From Alphaproteobacteria bacterium (GTDB lineage: Bacteria > Pseudomonadota > Alphaproteobacteria > Rhodobacterales > Rhodobacteraceae), in assembly GCA_030431825.1 (NCBI GenBank), contig JAUIIJ010000006.1, positions 78,524-142,523 of the forward strand: a stretch of 64,000 nt of DNA. The letters are read 5' to 3'. The notes under the pieces are model-generated. The model saw only the letters and a program-made list of their open reading frames with translations. It did no database searches and was not told where the DNA came from. Position numbers and translations under genes: made by a program. Shown here in pieces: positions 55,817-64,000 of the stretch. How positions within the stretch are numbered: position 1 is the stretch's first letter; every line of letters starts with the position of its first letter.

Positions 55817-56868
55817 CAGCCGATCCTCCCGGTGATGTTTGCGCCCTCTTGAGAAAAGAGCAGCAGGCTTTGCGCGTCGAGCGCGACATCAAGACCATGG
55901 CCGGGCTGAAATTCGTGGATACCATCGAGCAGCATTGCCGCCTGGCCAAACGGCAATTGAAGATGCAAAATCGTATCCGAACCCGAGAATTCGGCGAGCG
56001 TGACGCGGGCGGCAATGTCGCCGCCGATTGCGAGTGCATCGGGCCGGATGCCGATCCGCACCGCCGTTCCGTCGTGCAGCCCACCACCCGCAAGCCGGGC
56101 GGGCGATCCATCCGTGAAACATGCCATGCCGCCAAAGATGCGGCCGTCGCAGACCGAGATCGGCGGATCGCTGATCAACTGCGCCACCTCGACATTCGGC
56201 GGGTTGTCGAACAGATCACCCGGATCGCCGTGAGCGATGATTTTGCCGTCGTGCATGACAACCATCTCGTCCCCGAGCTGCATCGCCTCGCCCGGTTCGG
56301 TCGTCGTATACAGGATCACCCCGTCGACATTCTTGTGCAGCAGGCGCGGAAATTCCTCGCGAAGCTGTTCGCGCAGCTTGTAATCCAGATTGGCAAGCGG
56401 TTCGTCCATCAGCAGGATACGCGCGTTTTTCACGATAGCACGGGCCAGCGCGACCCGCTGTTGTTGCCCGCCCGACAACTCCGAAGGCATCCGCGTCTCG
56501 AAATCCGACAGACCCACAAGGGCCAGCGCCTCGCGTGCGCGCGCAACCGCCGTCGCTTTGTCGACGTTCTGCCGGCGCAGGGGAAAGATCACGTTTTGCA
56601 GTGCATTCAGATGCGGATAGTTGATGAACTGCTGATAGACCATTGCCATTTGCCGCGCCCGCACCGGCCTGTGCAACAGATCGGCTCCATCCAGCCGGAT
56701 CGCTCCGCTCCGGATCGGATCAAGCCCGATCAGGGTCCGCAACAATTCGGTCTTGCCGGCACCGGTGCGTCCCAGAATGGTATAGATCCTGCCGGCCTCG
56801 AAGCTGGCATTCAATCCGGCGAGAGGCCGTTTCGCGTCGGCAGTGGACAGGTTTTCAAGTGTCAGCAT
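55816..56868 (-). CDS. Glycerol-type ABC transporter ATPase 2
   Basis: 350 residues. Walker A GRTGAGKTE near 32-40; signature LSGGQQQRV near 130-138; Walker B LLMDEPLANLDY near 154-165; TOBE-like end. ATG 56868, four bases after the downstream-coding permease stop; the open frame to 56922 has no ribosome site. With ATPase 1 it probably forms a heterodimer. Confidence 0.88.
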   Translation of the reverse strand: MLTLENLSTADAKRPLAGLNASFEAGRIYTILGRTGAGKTELLRTLIGLDPIRSGAIRLDGADLLHRPVRARQMAMVYQQFINYPHLNALQNVIFPLRRQNVDKATAVARAREALALVGLSDFETRMPSELSGGQQQRVALARAIVKNARILLMDEPLANLDYKLREQLREEFPRLLHKNVDGVILYTTTEPGEAMQLGDEMVVMHDGKIIAHGDPGDLFDNPPNVEVAQLISDPPISVCDGRIFGGMACFTDGSPARLAGGGLHDGTAVRIGIRPDALAIGGDIAARVTLAEFSGSDTILHLQLPFGQAAMLLDGIHEFQPGHGLDVALDAQSLLLFSQEGANITGRIG

Positions 56869-56872
56869 GGGT

Positions 56873-57718
56873 CTACCGAATTGCGCCGGAGAGAGAGCCG
56901 CGCGACATGAACCGCTCGACAAGAATGGCGACCAATGCCAGCGGCGTCACCGAGATCAGCGCAAAGGCAGAGAGCGACCACCAGGGAGTGACCGATGAAT
57001 TCAGCGACACGATTGCCACCGGCAGAAGCTGGGTCTTGGTGAATGTCAGCGTGAAGGCGAAGAAGAAGTCGTTCCAGCCGAAGATCAGACAGAACATTCC
57101 TGCCACCACCAGCCCCGCCAGGGAATTGGGCAGGATGACGCGAAGGAACGCGCCGGCAGGGGTGCAGCCGTCGATCATCGCCATCTCGTCCAGTTCTTTC
57201 GGAATCGAGCCGAAAAAGTCGATCATCACCCACACCGCAATCGGCAAGAGCAGTGCGATATAGACAATGACCAGCCCGAGGATCGTATCCAGCGCCCCGA
57301 TCTCCCTGAGCATCAGGAAGAACGGAATGGCCAGCACGATAGGCGGCATGATCCGCTGCGAGATGAAGAAAAAGGTGATGTCCGAATTCTTGACGAAGCC
57401 GGCGCGGAATTGGTATCGGCTCAGCCCGTAAGCAGCGAGTGTCCCGAGAACCAGGCTGATTGCGCTCGCCGTGAGGGTCACGGTCGCCGAATTGAGAAAG
57501 GGCGTCACGATATTGATACCCTGACTGCCAGAGGTAAAAAGCGACTTCCAGCCCTGGGTGGACGGTTCGAATTCGAGCCAGGGAATGTAGCGCGCGCCAC
57601 TGGTGACGGCATTTGCGTCCTTGAATGAGGTGCTCAGCGCCCAGAGGAACGGGAAAACCACAAAGGTCGACCAGGCGAGCAGAAACAGGTATTTCACGAT
57701 CAGATAGGTCCGGTTCAT
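56873..57718 (-). CDS. ABC transporter permease (MalG type)
   Basis: 281 residues, six predicted helices, and the EAA loop EMAMIDGCTPAGAFLRVILPN near 178-198 contacting the ATPases. Last helix region ends before RGSLSGAIR. Adjacent to the MalF-type permease with one base between. Confidence 0.9.
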   Translation of the reverse strand: MNRTYLIVKYLFLLAWSTFVVFPFLWALSTSFKDANAVTSGARYIPWLEFEPSTQGWKSLFTSGSQGINIVTPFLNSATVTLTASAISLVLGTLAAYGLSRYQFRAGFVKNSDITFFFISQRIMPPIVLAIPFFLMLREIGALDTILGLVIVYIALLLPIAVWVMIDFFGSIPKELDEMAMIDGCTPAGAFLRVILPNSLAGLVVAGMFCLIFGWNDFFFAFTLTFTKTQLLPVAIVSLNSSVTPWWSLSAFALISVTPLALVAILVERFMSRGSLSGAIR

Positions 57719-57719
57719 G

Positions 57720-58586
57720 TCAGCTGTCCTTTCCGATCAGAAATCTCATGAGCAGCTTGCTGATGATGGTCAGGCTGACGATCATCAAAACCAGGTAGGT
57801 GATGGACAGGGCCGCAGAATACCCCACCTGAAAATCCCGCAAGCCGCGAATATAGATGTAATAGGAGGGAGTTTCCGTCGCCGTGCCGGGGCCGCCCGAG
57901 GTCAGGACATAGACGGTATCCATGATCTTGGATGCCTCGATCAACCTGATGACAAGTGCCCCGATGGAAATCGGCGCCATCAGCGGAAAAGTCACCTGCC
58001 AAAAGGTGCGCCACGGCCCCGCGCCATCGATGGCAGCGGCCAGGTAGGGTTCGCGCGGAAGCGAGACCAGCCCGGCCAGCAACAGCAGAAACATGAACGG
58101 AGTCCATTGCCACACCTCGACGATGATGACGCTGGCAAATGCGCCCGCAGCGCTCGACAACCACGGCACCGGTGCGATCCCGAAGACTGACAGCAGGTCG
58201 TTCACCGGCCCCAGACTTTCATGGAACATGGTGCGCCATATCACCGACATCACCACCGGCGTGGTCATCATCGGCACCAGGAAAAGAACCCGGAACAGTC
58301 GCCCGCCCTTCGTCTGTTTCCAGACCGCGAGCGCCAGTGCGAATCCCAGCGTATATTGCAGACTCACGCTGATCGCGCTCATCACCGAGAGCCGGAGCAG
58401 GCTTTCCCAGAAGCGCGTGTCCTGAAACACCCTCAGGTAATTTCGCGCGCCGATATAGTCGAGCCCCGCCTGATAGACGTCCCAGCTCGAAAAGCTGACC
58501 CGCACGGTGAACAGCAGCGGAAAGATGATAATCGCCAAGAGCGTCAAGAGCGCCGGGAGGAGGAAGAAATGTTTGGGCTGGAGCAT
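57720..58586 (-). CDS. ABC transporter permease (MalF type)
   Basis: 288 residues with about six helices; EAA-like loop YLAAAIDGAGPWRTFWQVTFPLM near 182-204. Forms a heterodimeric channel with the MalG-type permease. A 148-base spacer with a hairpin separates it from the binding-protein gene. Confidence 0.9.
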   Translation of the reverse strand: MLQPKHFFLLPALLTLLAIIIFPLLFTVRVSFSSWDVYQAGLDYIGARNYLRVFQDTRFWESLLRLSVMSAISVSLQYTLGFALALAVWKQTKGGRLFRVLFLVPMMTTPVVMSVIWRTMFHESLGPVNDLLSVFGIAPVPWLSSAAGAFASVIIVEVWQWTPFMFLLLLAGLVSLPREPYLAAAIDGAGPWRTFWQVTFPLMAPISIGALVIRLIEASKIMDTVYVLTSGGPGTATETPSYYIYIRGLRDFQVGYSAALSITYLVLMIVSLTIISKLLMRFLIGKDS

Positions 58587-58680
58587 CTGGAGTCGCTGAT
58601 GGCTTGTGAGGAAGGCTGCGCCGGCCTCCCCGGTCTTGAAAATCTGGGCACTTCGCGATCAGTCTGAAACGCCCGGCGTT

Positions 58681-58734
58681 AGCTGACCTCGTGAAAACTC
58701 TCGGGGCCAGGCAGTGGTGGCAGGCGGGTCAGCT
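58681..58734 (-). repeat. Inverted repeat after the binding-protein gene
   Basis: AGCTGACC (58681-58688) pairs with GGTCAGCT (58727-58734), just after the binding-protein stop. Such stems often protect the upstream binding-protein mRNA; the loop of 38 bases is long. Confidence 0.35.
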
Positions 58735-60288
58735 TTATGGCGACCCGTCTTGGTGCGTGTTGTCTTCGAGGCGGACAACATTTGCGTAGGCGTCGCGCAG
58801 GCGGTCCTTTCCAATGCGGTCTACGATCGCACGCCATTCATCGGCAACACCGTCAAGAGCGTCCTGTGCGCTTTTCTGTCCGGCCATCGCTTCGGCGACA
58901 CCGTTCGCCATCGACGACATGAACTGACCCACGCCCGGCACCCGCAGGTCGTAGACCCGGTTGTCGCTCTGCTCCATCTGCGAAAGCGTGTTGACATAGC
59001 TGTCGGCAACCTGCGCCTCCCATCCGAGGCTCTGCCAGAAGGCGCTGTCGAAATGGCTGTTGCGATAGGGGTTCACGCCGAACCGCCCGATCTGTAGATC
59101 GTGCGAAGTGTTCGCCTCGTTGGCGAAGAAACAGAGATAGTCGAACGCCATCTCCTTTTCCTCGGACAATGCGGATACGGCGGAGGACCAGCCCCAGGTC
59201 ATGTAGGGCGCGCGGTTCGGTTCATCGAACCGATCCCATTGGCCAGTGTCCCGATTCCACACCTCGCGTGCGCCGGGCAGCGGTGCCGCGCCGACCATGT
59301 TGCGAATGCGGCTGTCCTCCTGCTGCGCCTGAACAAAGGCATCATCCCAGGAATAGCTCATGAGGGTCTGGCCCCCGCCAAAGGAGAATATCTCGTCGCC
59401 AAGGCCGAAATTCGTACCGCCCGGCGGAAAGGCCTCTTGCGCTTCAACAAACAATTCCAGTCCGCGCACGAAACCCGGGGTGTTGATCAGCGGCTCCATG
59501 GTCTCGAGGTCGAAAAAGAAACCGCCCGTCACATCGGGGTGCTTTGCATAGGGTGCGGCGCGGCTGATGAAGGCCGAGAACATGAGGTCATCGCGCTTGG
59601 CCACCTCGGCCGAGCCATAATTGATCTCGCCATCGCCGTCCCAGTCGAAGCCCGAAAAGAACCGGGCGATCTCGTTATATTCTTCCCATGTCGCAGGCAC
59701 CGCGAGTTCCCGTCCGGTTTCGGCCTGGAACCGGACTCTGAGCGCGTCGTTCTCAAAAGCATCGGTACGGTATTTGAGGTAATGGCGGTCACCGTCCATC
59801 GGATACTGGATCATCTGCCCGTTCCATGTGGCGACCCCCCTGAAACTGTCGGTGACGTCCGCCATTCCGGTCGAGTTGAGATAGGTCTCGGGCACGGGTT
59901 CGAGGAAGCGGTTGAAATCGCCGATCCAGAGCGAGCCGTAAAACAGAACGTCATAGGCGTTCTGTCCGCTCTGGAACGGGATCATGATCCGTTGAAACAG
60001 ATCGCCGAACGGGACGTGGACGACATTGACCTCAGCGCCGGTCAGTTCCGCGAATTGTTCCGCATGAAGCGCCGTCGGCTCGCCGATCACAGGGATAGCA
60101 TGGGTGATTATGTTGAGCGTGCGCCCGGAATAATCCTTGGCGTCGATCGCTTCATAGCTGCAGGTGCCGGGAATATCGGCCGAGATGCCGAACCTAGAAT
60201 AGTCTTCCGCATGGACCGCCGGAGCGCCCAATATCCCGCTGCTCGCCAATGCAAGCGCCGAAAGTGATCCTGTGAGTGGTTTTCTCAT
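58735..60288 (-). CDS. ABC transporter substrate-binding protein (glycerol/sugar type)
   Basis: 517 residues, larger than most sugar-binding proteins and similar to GlpV-type proteins. Signal peptide with cleavage in VHA near 28-30. Contains a typical family segment TLNIITHAIPVIGEP near 58-72, YDVLFYGSLWIGDFNRFLEP near 113-132. ATG 60288 preceded by ggagga. Follows the alcohol dehydrogenase gene by 38 bases. Confidence 0.87.
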   Translation of the reverse strand: MRKPLTGSLSALALASSGILGAPAVHAEDYSRFGISADIPGTCSYEAIDAKDYSGRTLNIITHAIPVIGEPTALHAEQFAELTGAEVNVVHVPFGDLFQRIMIPFQSGQNAYDVLFYGSLWIGDFNRFLEPVPETYLNSTGMADVTDSFRGVATWNGQMIQYPMDGDRHYLKYRTDAFENDALRVRFQAETGRELAVPATWEEYNEIARFFSGFDWDGDGEINYGSAEVAKRDDLMFSAFISRAAPYAKHPDVTGGFFFDLETMEPLINTPGFVRGLELFVEAQEAFPPGGTNFGLGDEIFSFGGGQTLMSYSWDDAFVQAQQEDSRIRNMVGAAPLPGAREVWNRDTGQWDRFDEPNRAPYMTWGWSSAVSALSEEKEMAFDYLCFFANEANTSHDLQIGRFGVNPYRNSHFDSAFWQSLGWEAQVADSYVNTLSQMEQSDNRVYDLRVPGVGQFMSSMANGVAEAMAGQKSAQDALDGVADEWRAIVDRIGKDRLRDAYANVVRLEDNTHQDGSP

Positions 60289-60326
60289 GATGTCCTCCAA
60301 ATTTGAACGGCCCGTCAGGGATAAGA

Positions 60327-61379
60327 TCAGGGGATAAGAACGGCGCGGCCCTTGATCTTGCCGTGATGCAGGTCCTGAAGTGCGGCATTCGCGTCTTCGA
60401 GCTTGAATTCGTGGGTTTCGAGCTGAACCAGTCCGCGATGGGCCAGTTCCATCAGCTCGGTGAGTTCGGCCCATGTCCCGACGAGATTGCCGATGATGTT
60501 CTTTTCGGTGATCACCAGATCGACGGTCGGCACCTGAACGTCCTCGCCATAGCCGATCACGTAATAGCTCCCGGCGCTGCGCGTCATCGCGATACCCTTG
60601 GCGGTGGTGCCTTTTTCGCCGACGAAATCCAGAACCGCCTCGGCACCATGCCCCCGGGTCATGGACAGAACGGCCTCAACTTCACCGCCATCCGCCTTGA
60701 TCAGATGATCCGCGCCGCAATCCTGGGCAAGCTGCAACGATGCGTCCGATGTATCGACGACGATGATTTCGGCCGCGCACATTGCCCTGAGAACCTGAAT
60801 GGCGATATGTCCCAACCCGCCGGCTCCGATGATGACGCAGTATTCGCCGGGCAAGAGGTGGCGCGTCGCCTTCTTCGCCGCGCGATAGGCGGTCAGCCCC
60901 GCGTCCGAATAGGGTGCGACATCCTTGGGACTCAGCGTTTTGGGCAGTTTCACGATATTGCGCACCGAGGTCACGAGCGCCTCCGCGTAGCCGCCATTGC
61001 TGTCGAGACCCGGAAAGGCTCCCTCGCCGTGCATGTCCTGGCCCCGGCGGCAGGCAAGGCAAGTGCCGCTTGAAATCTTGGGATGCACGATGACCGGGTC
61101 GCCCTTGGTCACTCCCTCCACCTCCGGGCCGACTTCTTCGATCCAGCCGGCATTCTCGTGCCCCAGGATCACGGGCAGAAGCGCGGTTCCGGTCGGATCC
61201 ATATGCGGTCGCCATACACCCTCGATCACATGCAGATCGGTGCGACAGACGCCCGCGCCACCGATGCGCACGATCACCTCGGACCCTTTCGAGAGCACCG
61301 GATCGGCAACATCCTGATAGGTCAGCCAGGATGCCGCAGTCAGATCGTCGTCGTAGTTATGAAGCACCTGGGCTTTCAT
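60327..61379 (-). CDS. Zinc-type alcohol dehydrogenase (NAD(P)-dependent)
   Basis: 350 residues. Catalytic zinc ligands in GVCRTDLHVIEG near 44-55 and LGHENAG near 72-78. NAD-binding GAGGLGHIAIQVL near 182-194. The structural zinc loop (SSGTCLACRRGQDMHGEG near 99-116) keeps two of four cysteines. First gene of the ABC importer operon, probably oxidising the imported alcohol or polyol. ATG 61379, ggggga upstream. Confidence 0.92.
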   Translation of the reverse strand: MKAQVLHNYDDDLTAASWLTYQDVADPVLSKGSEVIVRIGGAGVCRTDLHVIEGVWRPHMDPTGTALLPVILGHENAGWIEEVGPEVEGVTKGDPVIVHPKISSGTCLACRRGQDMHGEGAFPGLDSNGGYAEALVTSVRNIVKLPKTLSPKDVAPYSDAGLTAYRAAKKATRHLLPGEYCVIIGAGGLGHIAIQVLRAMCAAEIIVVDTSDASLQLAQDCGADHLIKADGGEVEAVLSMTRGHGAEAVLDFVGEKGTTAKGIAMTRSAGSYYVIGYGEDVQVPTVDLVITEKNIIGNLVGTWAELTELMELAHRGLVQLETHEFKLEDANAALQDLHHGKIKGRAVLIP

Positions 61380-61582
61380 GATGTCATCTCCCCCGTCGCA
61401 ATTCGGTGCGGTACCGCGCCAGACAAATCTGGCAGGCAAAAAATTGCCGGGATGAGAAATCCGTGTTCAGAAACGGAAAGGCGCAAATCAATCCATGTTC
61501 ACAAATTGATCATGTGGGTTGATCTGGCGAACCCTGCTGGGCTCTATTGATCCCGTGATCATGCCAACGCTGGGAGGACGTT
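61380..61582. promoter_or_regulatory. Divergent control region, alcohol dehydrogenase operon vs AcoR-like regulator
   Basis: 203 bases with inverted repeats GCCAGA-caaa-TCTGGC (61418-61433), GGCAA-aaaa-TTGCC (61435-61448) and an imperfect pair at 61487-61523. These are plausible operators. No sigma-54 -24/-12 pair with correct spacing was found. Confidence 0.4.
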
Positions 61583-63415
61583 GTGCAAACTGCATTCAGA
61601 AAAGCGCGCGCGTCTCTCGAAGCGAAAGGCGTCTTTGCACATGGTGCCGTTCCGGACCCGATCGCCGATAGCTGGCATCGCTGTCTTAAAAGCGGACTTG
61701 ACCCCAAGGGCGAGCCACTGGATGCGGTCATATCCTTTCAGGAACTGCGCGAAGCAAAAGAACGGCACGCAAAGCTGATCGCCATTGTCCGGCCGGAACT
61801 GGAACTTCTCAGCAACCAGATCGCGGGAACCAACCACATGACCGCCTTTGCCGATCGCGAAGGCGTCGTGCTTGACGCGATCATGGATAACGAGTTTCGC
61901 GAGTCCGAATGCTCGCGCAGCATCCGTATCGGCTCTATCTGGCGCGAGGAACTGCGGGGCACCAATGCGCTCGGGCTTGCCCTGCATGCCGGCGAGGCAA
62001 GCATGGTGACGGGCAGCGAGCATTTCTTCGCAAAGCACGGGCGCGTTTCATGTGTGTCCGCGCCGATATTCGATAGCCAGGGGCGCATTGTCGGTGTACT
62101 TGATGCGTCCTCCGAAGTTGCCGCCCGGCAGTTCCATACGCAGGCGCTCGTGACGCTGGCGGCGGGCAACATCGAAAACCGTATCTTTGTTGATGAGCAC
62201 CGCGGCGAGCACATCATTCAATTCCACCCGCGCGAGGAATACCTGACAACGCAAAGCATCGGCATGATCAGTCTTGATGATGACGGTCGCATCACCGGTT
62301 CCAACCGGCATGCGGGCGGTATCCTGAAAGGTCTGGAACTTGGTGCTGCAAAGTCGTTTTCCGATCTGTTTCAGGGTGGATTCGGTGCCGCCCTGAAGCC
62401 AATGGTGGATGGCGAGGTCATCCGCCTGGTCGATTGGCTGAACGCAGCCTATTTCGCACGCATCAGAGCGACGCGGCGAAACCCGGATTACACGCAATTG
62501 AAGCGAACGGTTGCCGTTTCGATCCCGGCCGTTTTCAACCTTCCGAGCGCGCCCGGCAGGCCGGTATTTCGCGACGAACAGGTGCGCAACAGCCTGCGGC
62601 TGGCGATGCGCTCGGCGCGGCTCGGCACGCCATTCTGCATCATCGGCGAACCGGGAACGGGCCGGACCACCCTGGCGCAGACCGTTCACGAAGATCTGCA
62701 CGATGACCGTCCGCTTATCCTGGTCGATTGCCAGACCGCCAATGAGCTGAGCCAGACCGAACGCCTGATGGCCGACATTCTCGGCGAAACCGATACGCAG
62801 GAATTTTCTCTGCAGACCGGGGGAACGCTGCTTCTGGAAGATCTGGAGGCAATCCGTGGCGGCGCGGCGGAAAGGCTGGCGCAGGTCACCAACCGGATGT
62901 TGCAGCTCAAGAATTCACCCGGCTGGAGCATCATCTGCACCGGACAAACGGACACGATGCCGAACGACCAGTGGCCACCGCATGTCAGGATGGCCTTTTC
63001 AAGGCTGGTGCAGATGAGGGTGCATCTTCCCGATCTGGTCGACCGCACGGATTTCGCTCAGATCGTCGCCTGCATGATGGCCGACATTTCTCCGGGTCAC
63101 CAGTTCTCGCCCACGGCGATCGAGGCGCTGAAGCGGATCGACCGCAGCCAGAATCTCACCGGGCTGGCAAATCAGCTTCAGGTCCTTGCAGTGCAATGTC
63201 CCGTCGGCGTGATCCGGGAAGAACATGTCGAACGCAAGCTTGGCCTGCCCGACGATTCCGAAATCGCCTGCCCGCGCTGCTCCGGAAACGGCGCCCGCGA
63301 GGCCAAGTGCCGCGAGATCAACAAGGTGTTCCGGCAATGCAACGCAAATGTCGCCCTGACCGCGCGCAAGCTTGGCGTATCCAGAAACACGGTCTATTCC
63401 CACATCCCCACGTAG
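61583..63415 (+). CDS. AcoR-like transcriptional regulator with degenerate AAA domain
   Basis: 610 residues: GAF-type sensory region (about 70-200), a PAS-like stretch (near 225-330), an AAA-type region (about 335-520) and a C-terminal Fis helix-turn-helix (FRQCNANVALTARKLGVSRN near 585-604). Walker A is GEPGTGRT (Arg in place of Lys) near 354-361 and Walker B GGTLLLEDLEAI near 413-424. GAFTGA is missing, so classical sigma-54 activation is unlikely. GTG start with gggagga upstream. Divergent from the operon it probably controls. Confidence 0.86.
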   Translation: MQTAFRKARASLEAKGVFAHGAVPDPIADSWHRCLKSGLDPKGEPLDAVISFQELREAKERHAKLIAIVRPELELLSNQIAGTNHMTAFADREGVVLDAIMDNEFRESECSRSIRIGSIWREELRGTNALGLALHAGEASMVTGSEHFFAKHGRVSCVSAPIFDSQGRIVGVLDASSEVAARQFHTQALVTLAAGNIENRIFVDEHRGEHIIQFHPREEYLTTQSIGMISLDDDGRITGSNRHAGGILKGLELGAAKSFSDLFQGGFGAALKPMVDGEVIRLVDWLNAAYFARIRATRRNPDYTQLKRTVAVSIPAVFNLPSAPGRPVFRDEQVRNSLRLAMRSARLGTPFCIIGEPGTGRTTLAQTVHEDLHDDRPLILVDCQTANELSQTERLMADILGETDTQEFSLQTGGTLLLEDLEAIRGGAAERLAQVTNRMLQLKNSPGWSIICTGQTDTMPNDQWPPHVRMAFSRLVQMRVHLPDLVDRTDFAQIVACMMADISPGHQFSPTAIEALKRIDRSQNLTGLANQLQVLAVQCPVGVIREEHVERKLGLPDDSEIACPRCSGNGAREAKCREINKVFRQCNANVALTARKLGVSRNTVYSHIPT

Positions 63416-63439
63416 ATTCTTGGAGTGATTTGACGTAAA

Positions 63440-63646
63440 TCAGGAGTGAGATTTTTCGCGATTTGTATGTAGAGGGCATTGCGTAGCAATGTTCCGAGAG
63501 GGGATCATCACGGTCTTCCCTTCGACGTATTCGGCAGCCAGACCGGCCATCATTCGCGCGAAAATACCCTGGTCGCTCCACAGTTTCCCACAGATGTAGA
63601 GCGTCTTGTGCGGTCCGTAGGCGGCGGGGGCATCGCGCCAAACAGA
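63440..63646 (-). pseudogene. IS5-family (IS427-like) transposase fragment
   Basis: On the minus strand from 63646, WRDAPAAYGPHKTLY leads to KLWSDQGIFARMMAGLAAE and KTVMI, the N-terminal half of an IS427-group transposase, with an upstream stop and loss of homology after KTVMI (about 63503). No intact ends or terminal repeats were found. A relic of an insertion. Confidence 0.75.
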
Positions 63647-63748
63647 TCAGGCCTGAAACTCCGATGACGGGAAGCAAGATCATTCAAGCAAACCGCCATA
63701 AGCCACAATCCCGCTCTTGAGCTACCCTTGAAGAAATAAAGCATTACG

Positions 63749-63832
63749 CGATTAACTTGAAACATCTGGCAGCACCGAACGCGTTGAAATCTTTGATTTC
63801 AGGCAGCGTTAGGTGTTTCAGGTTTATCGCGA
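63749..63832. repeat. Dispersed hairpin repeat, copy B
   Basis: Left arm 63749-63791 matches copy A (41301-41343) in its flanks: CGATT-x-ACTTGA-x-ACATC and ACGCGTTGAAATC are shared, with a different middle of about ten bases. The right part (63796-63832) is an imperfect complement ending in TTATCGCG. Confidence 0.8.
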
Positions 63833-64000
63833 CATGAGATAGCGGAGCGACTGGCCTCGACACAGTTCCAATCCTTTACGGTTAAACTGGAATTCGTACC
63901 CCGCATCCGAACACGAAGATCCCGGATTGGCTGTTCTCGTCAAAAGATCTGGAAAGGGATATCCGGCCGAAGGCCTGTATGGTGCCCAGGAGAGGACTCG

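Larger units (their letters stand above)
63416..64000. other. Relic-rich right end
   Basis: Contains the transposase fragment (63440-63646) and hairpin repeat copy B (63749-63830). The remaining bases to 64000 show no recognisable gene. Confidence 0.4.

Noticed and set aside
61380..61582. Sigma-54 promoter upstream of the alcohol dehydrogenase operon
   Set aside because: TGGCAGG and TTGCC occur but with spacing three bases too long and on the wrong strand for the operon.

Overview
The window reads as chromosomal DNA of a marine-type alphaproteobacterium of the Rhodobacterales (Roseobacter group). Support comes from family content and gene order: parB-parA-rsmG-mnmG-mnmE-rho-hemJ on one side of an origin-like gap and maf-aroE-coaE-dnaQ-secB on the other, an alphaproteobacterial AddAB, long PstC/PstA, perfect parS sites and CtrA-type TTAA-N7-TTAA sites. 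The species cannot be fixed from the sequence alone.

1-14434: the 5' part of a malic enzyme gene (running off the left edge) diverges from mutS. grpE and hrcA follow on the minus strand, then rph-rdgB-hemW on the plus strand. The minus-strand block rho, mnmE, mnmG, rsmG, parA, parB carries two perfect parS sites inside its own coding sequence. 14435-15413: hemJ and an AT-rich gap with several DnaA-box matches and a perfect CtrA motif, the best candidate for the chromosomal oriC. Genes on both sides are transcribed away from it. 15414-23653: maf-aroE-coaE-dnaQ, then secB, fxsA, a Tim44-domain gene, an Smr gene, hslVU, a DUF1127 gene and trxA.

23691-33727: a tight minus-strand cluster addA, addB, murU, amgK, tsaE, headed by a PAS-domain protein without kinase domain that resembles DivL and has a perfect CtrA motif in its promoter region. 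It joins double-strand-break repair, cell-wall sugar recycling, tRNA t6A synthesis and probably CtrA signalling. 33851-41291: a solitary tyrosine recombinase, then a Pho-box-driven pstSCAB-phoU-phoB operon without phoR.

41292-64000 is more accessory: a long hairpin repeat, a secreted SGNH/RTX protein with 51-residue repeats, the zinc system znuA / zur-znuC-znuB, an outer-membrane beta-barrel protein, cardiolipin synthase, an AraC regulator diverging from a DUF1254/DUF1214 protein, a membrane hydroxylase fused to DUF2147 and diverging from a membrane-anchored AraC regulator, and a six-gene operon (alcohol dehydrogenase plus a glycerol-type ABC importer with two ATPases) diverging from an AcoR-like regulator whose AAA domain is degenerate. 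The right end holds an IS5-family transposase fragment and a second copy of the hairpin repeat.

No rRNA, tRNA, CRISPR array or prophage was seen. The most interesting points are the oriC/parS/CtrA arrangement, the DivL-like gene with its CtrA site, the dispersed hairpin repeats, the hydroxylase-DUF2147 fusion, the His-tailed ZnuC and the degenerate AcoR-like regulator.
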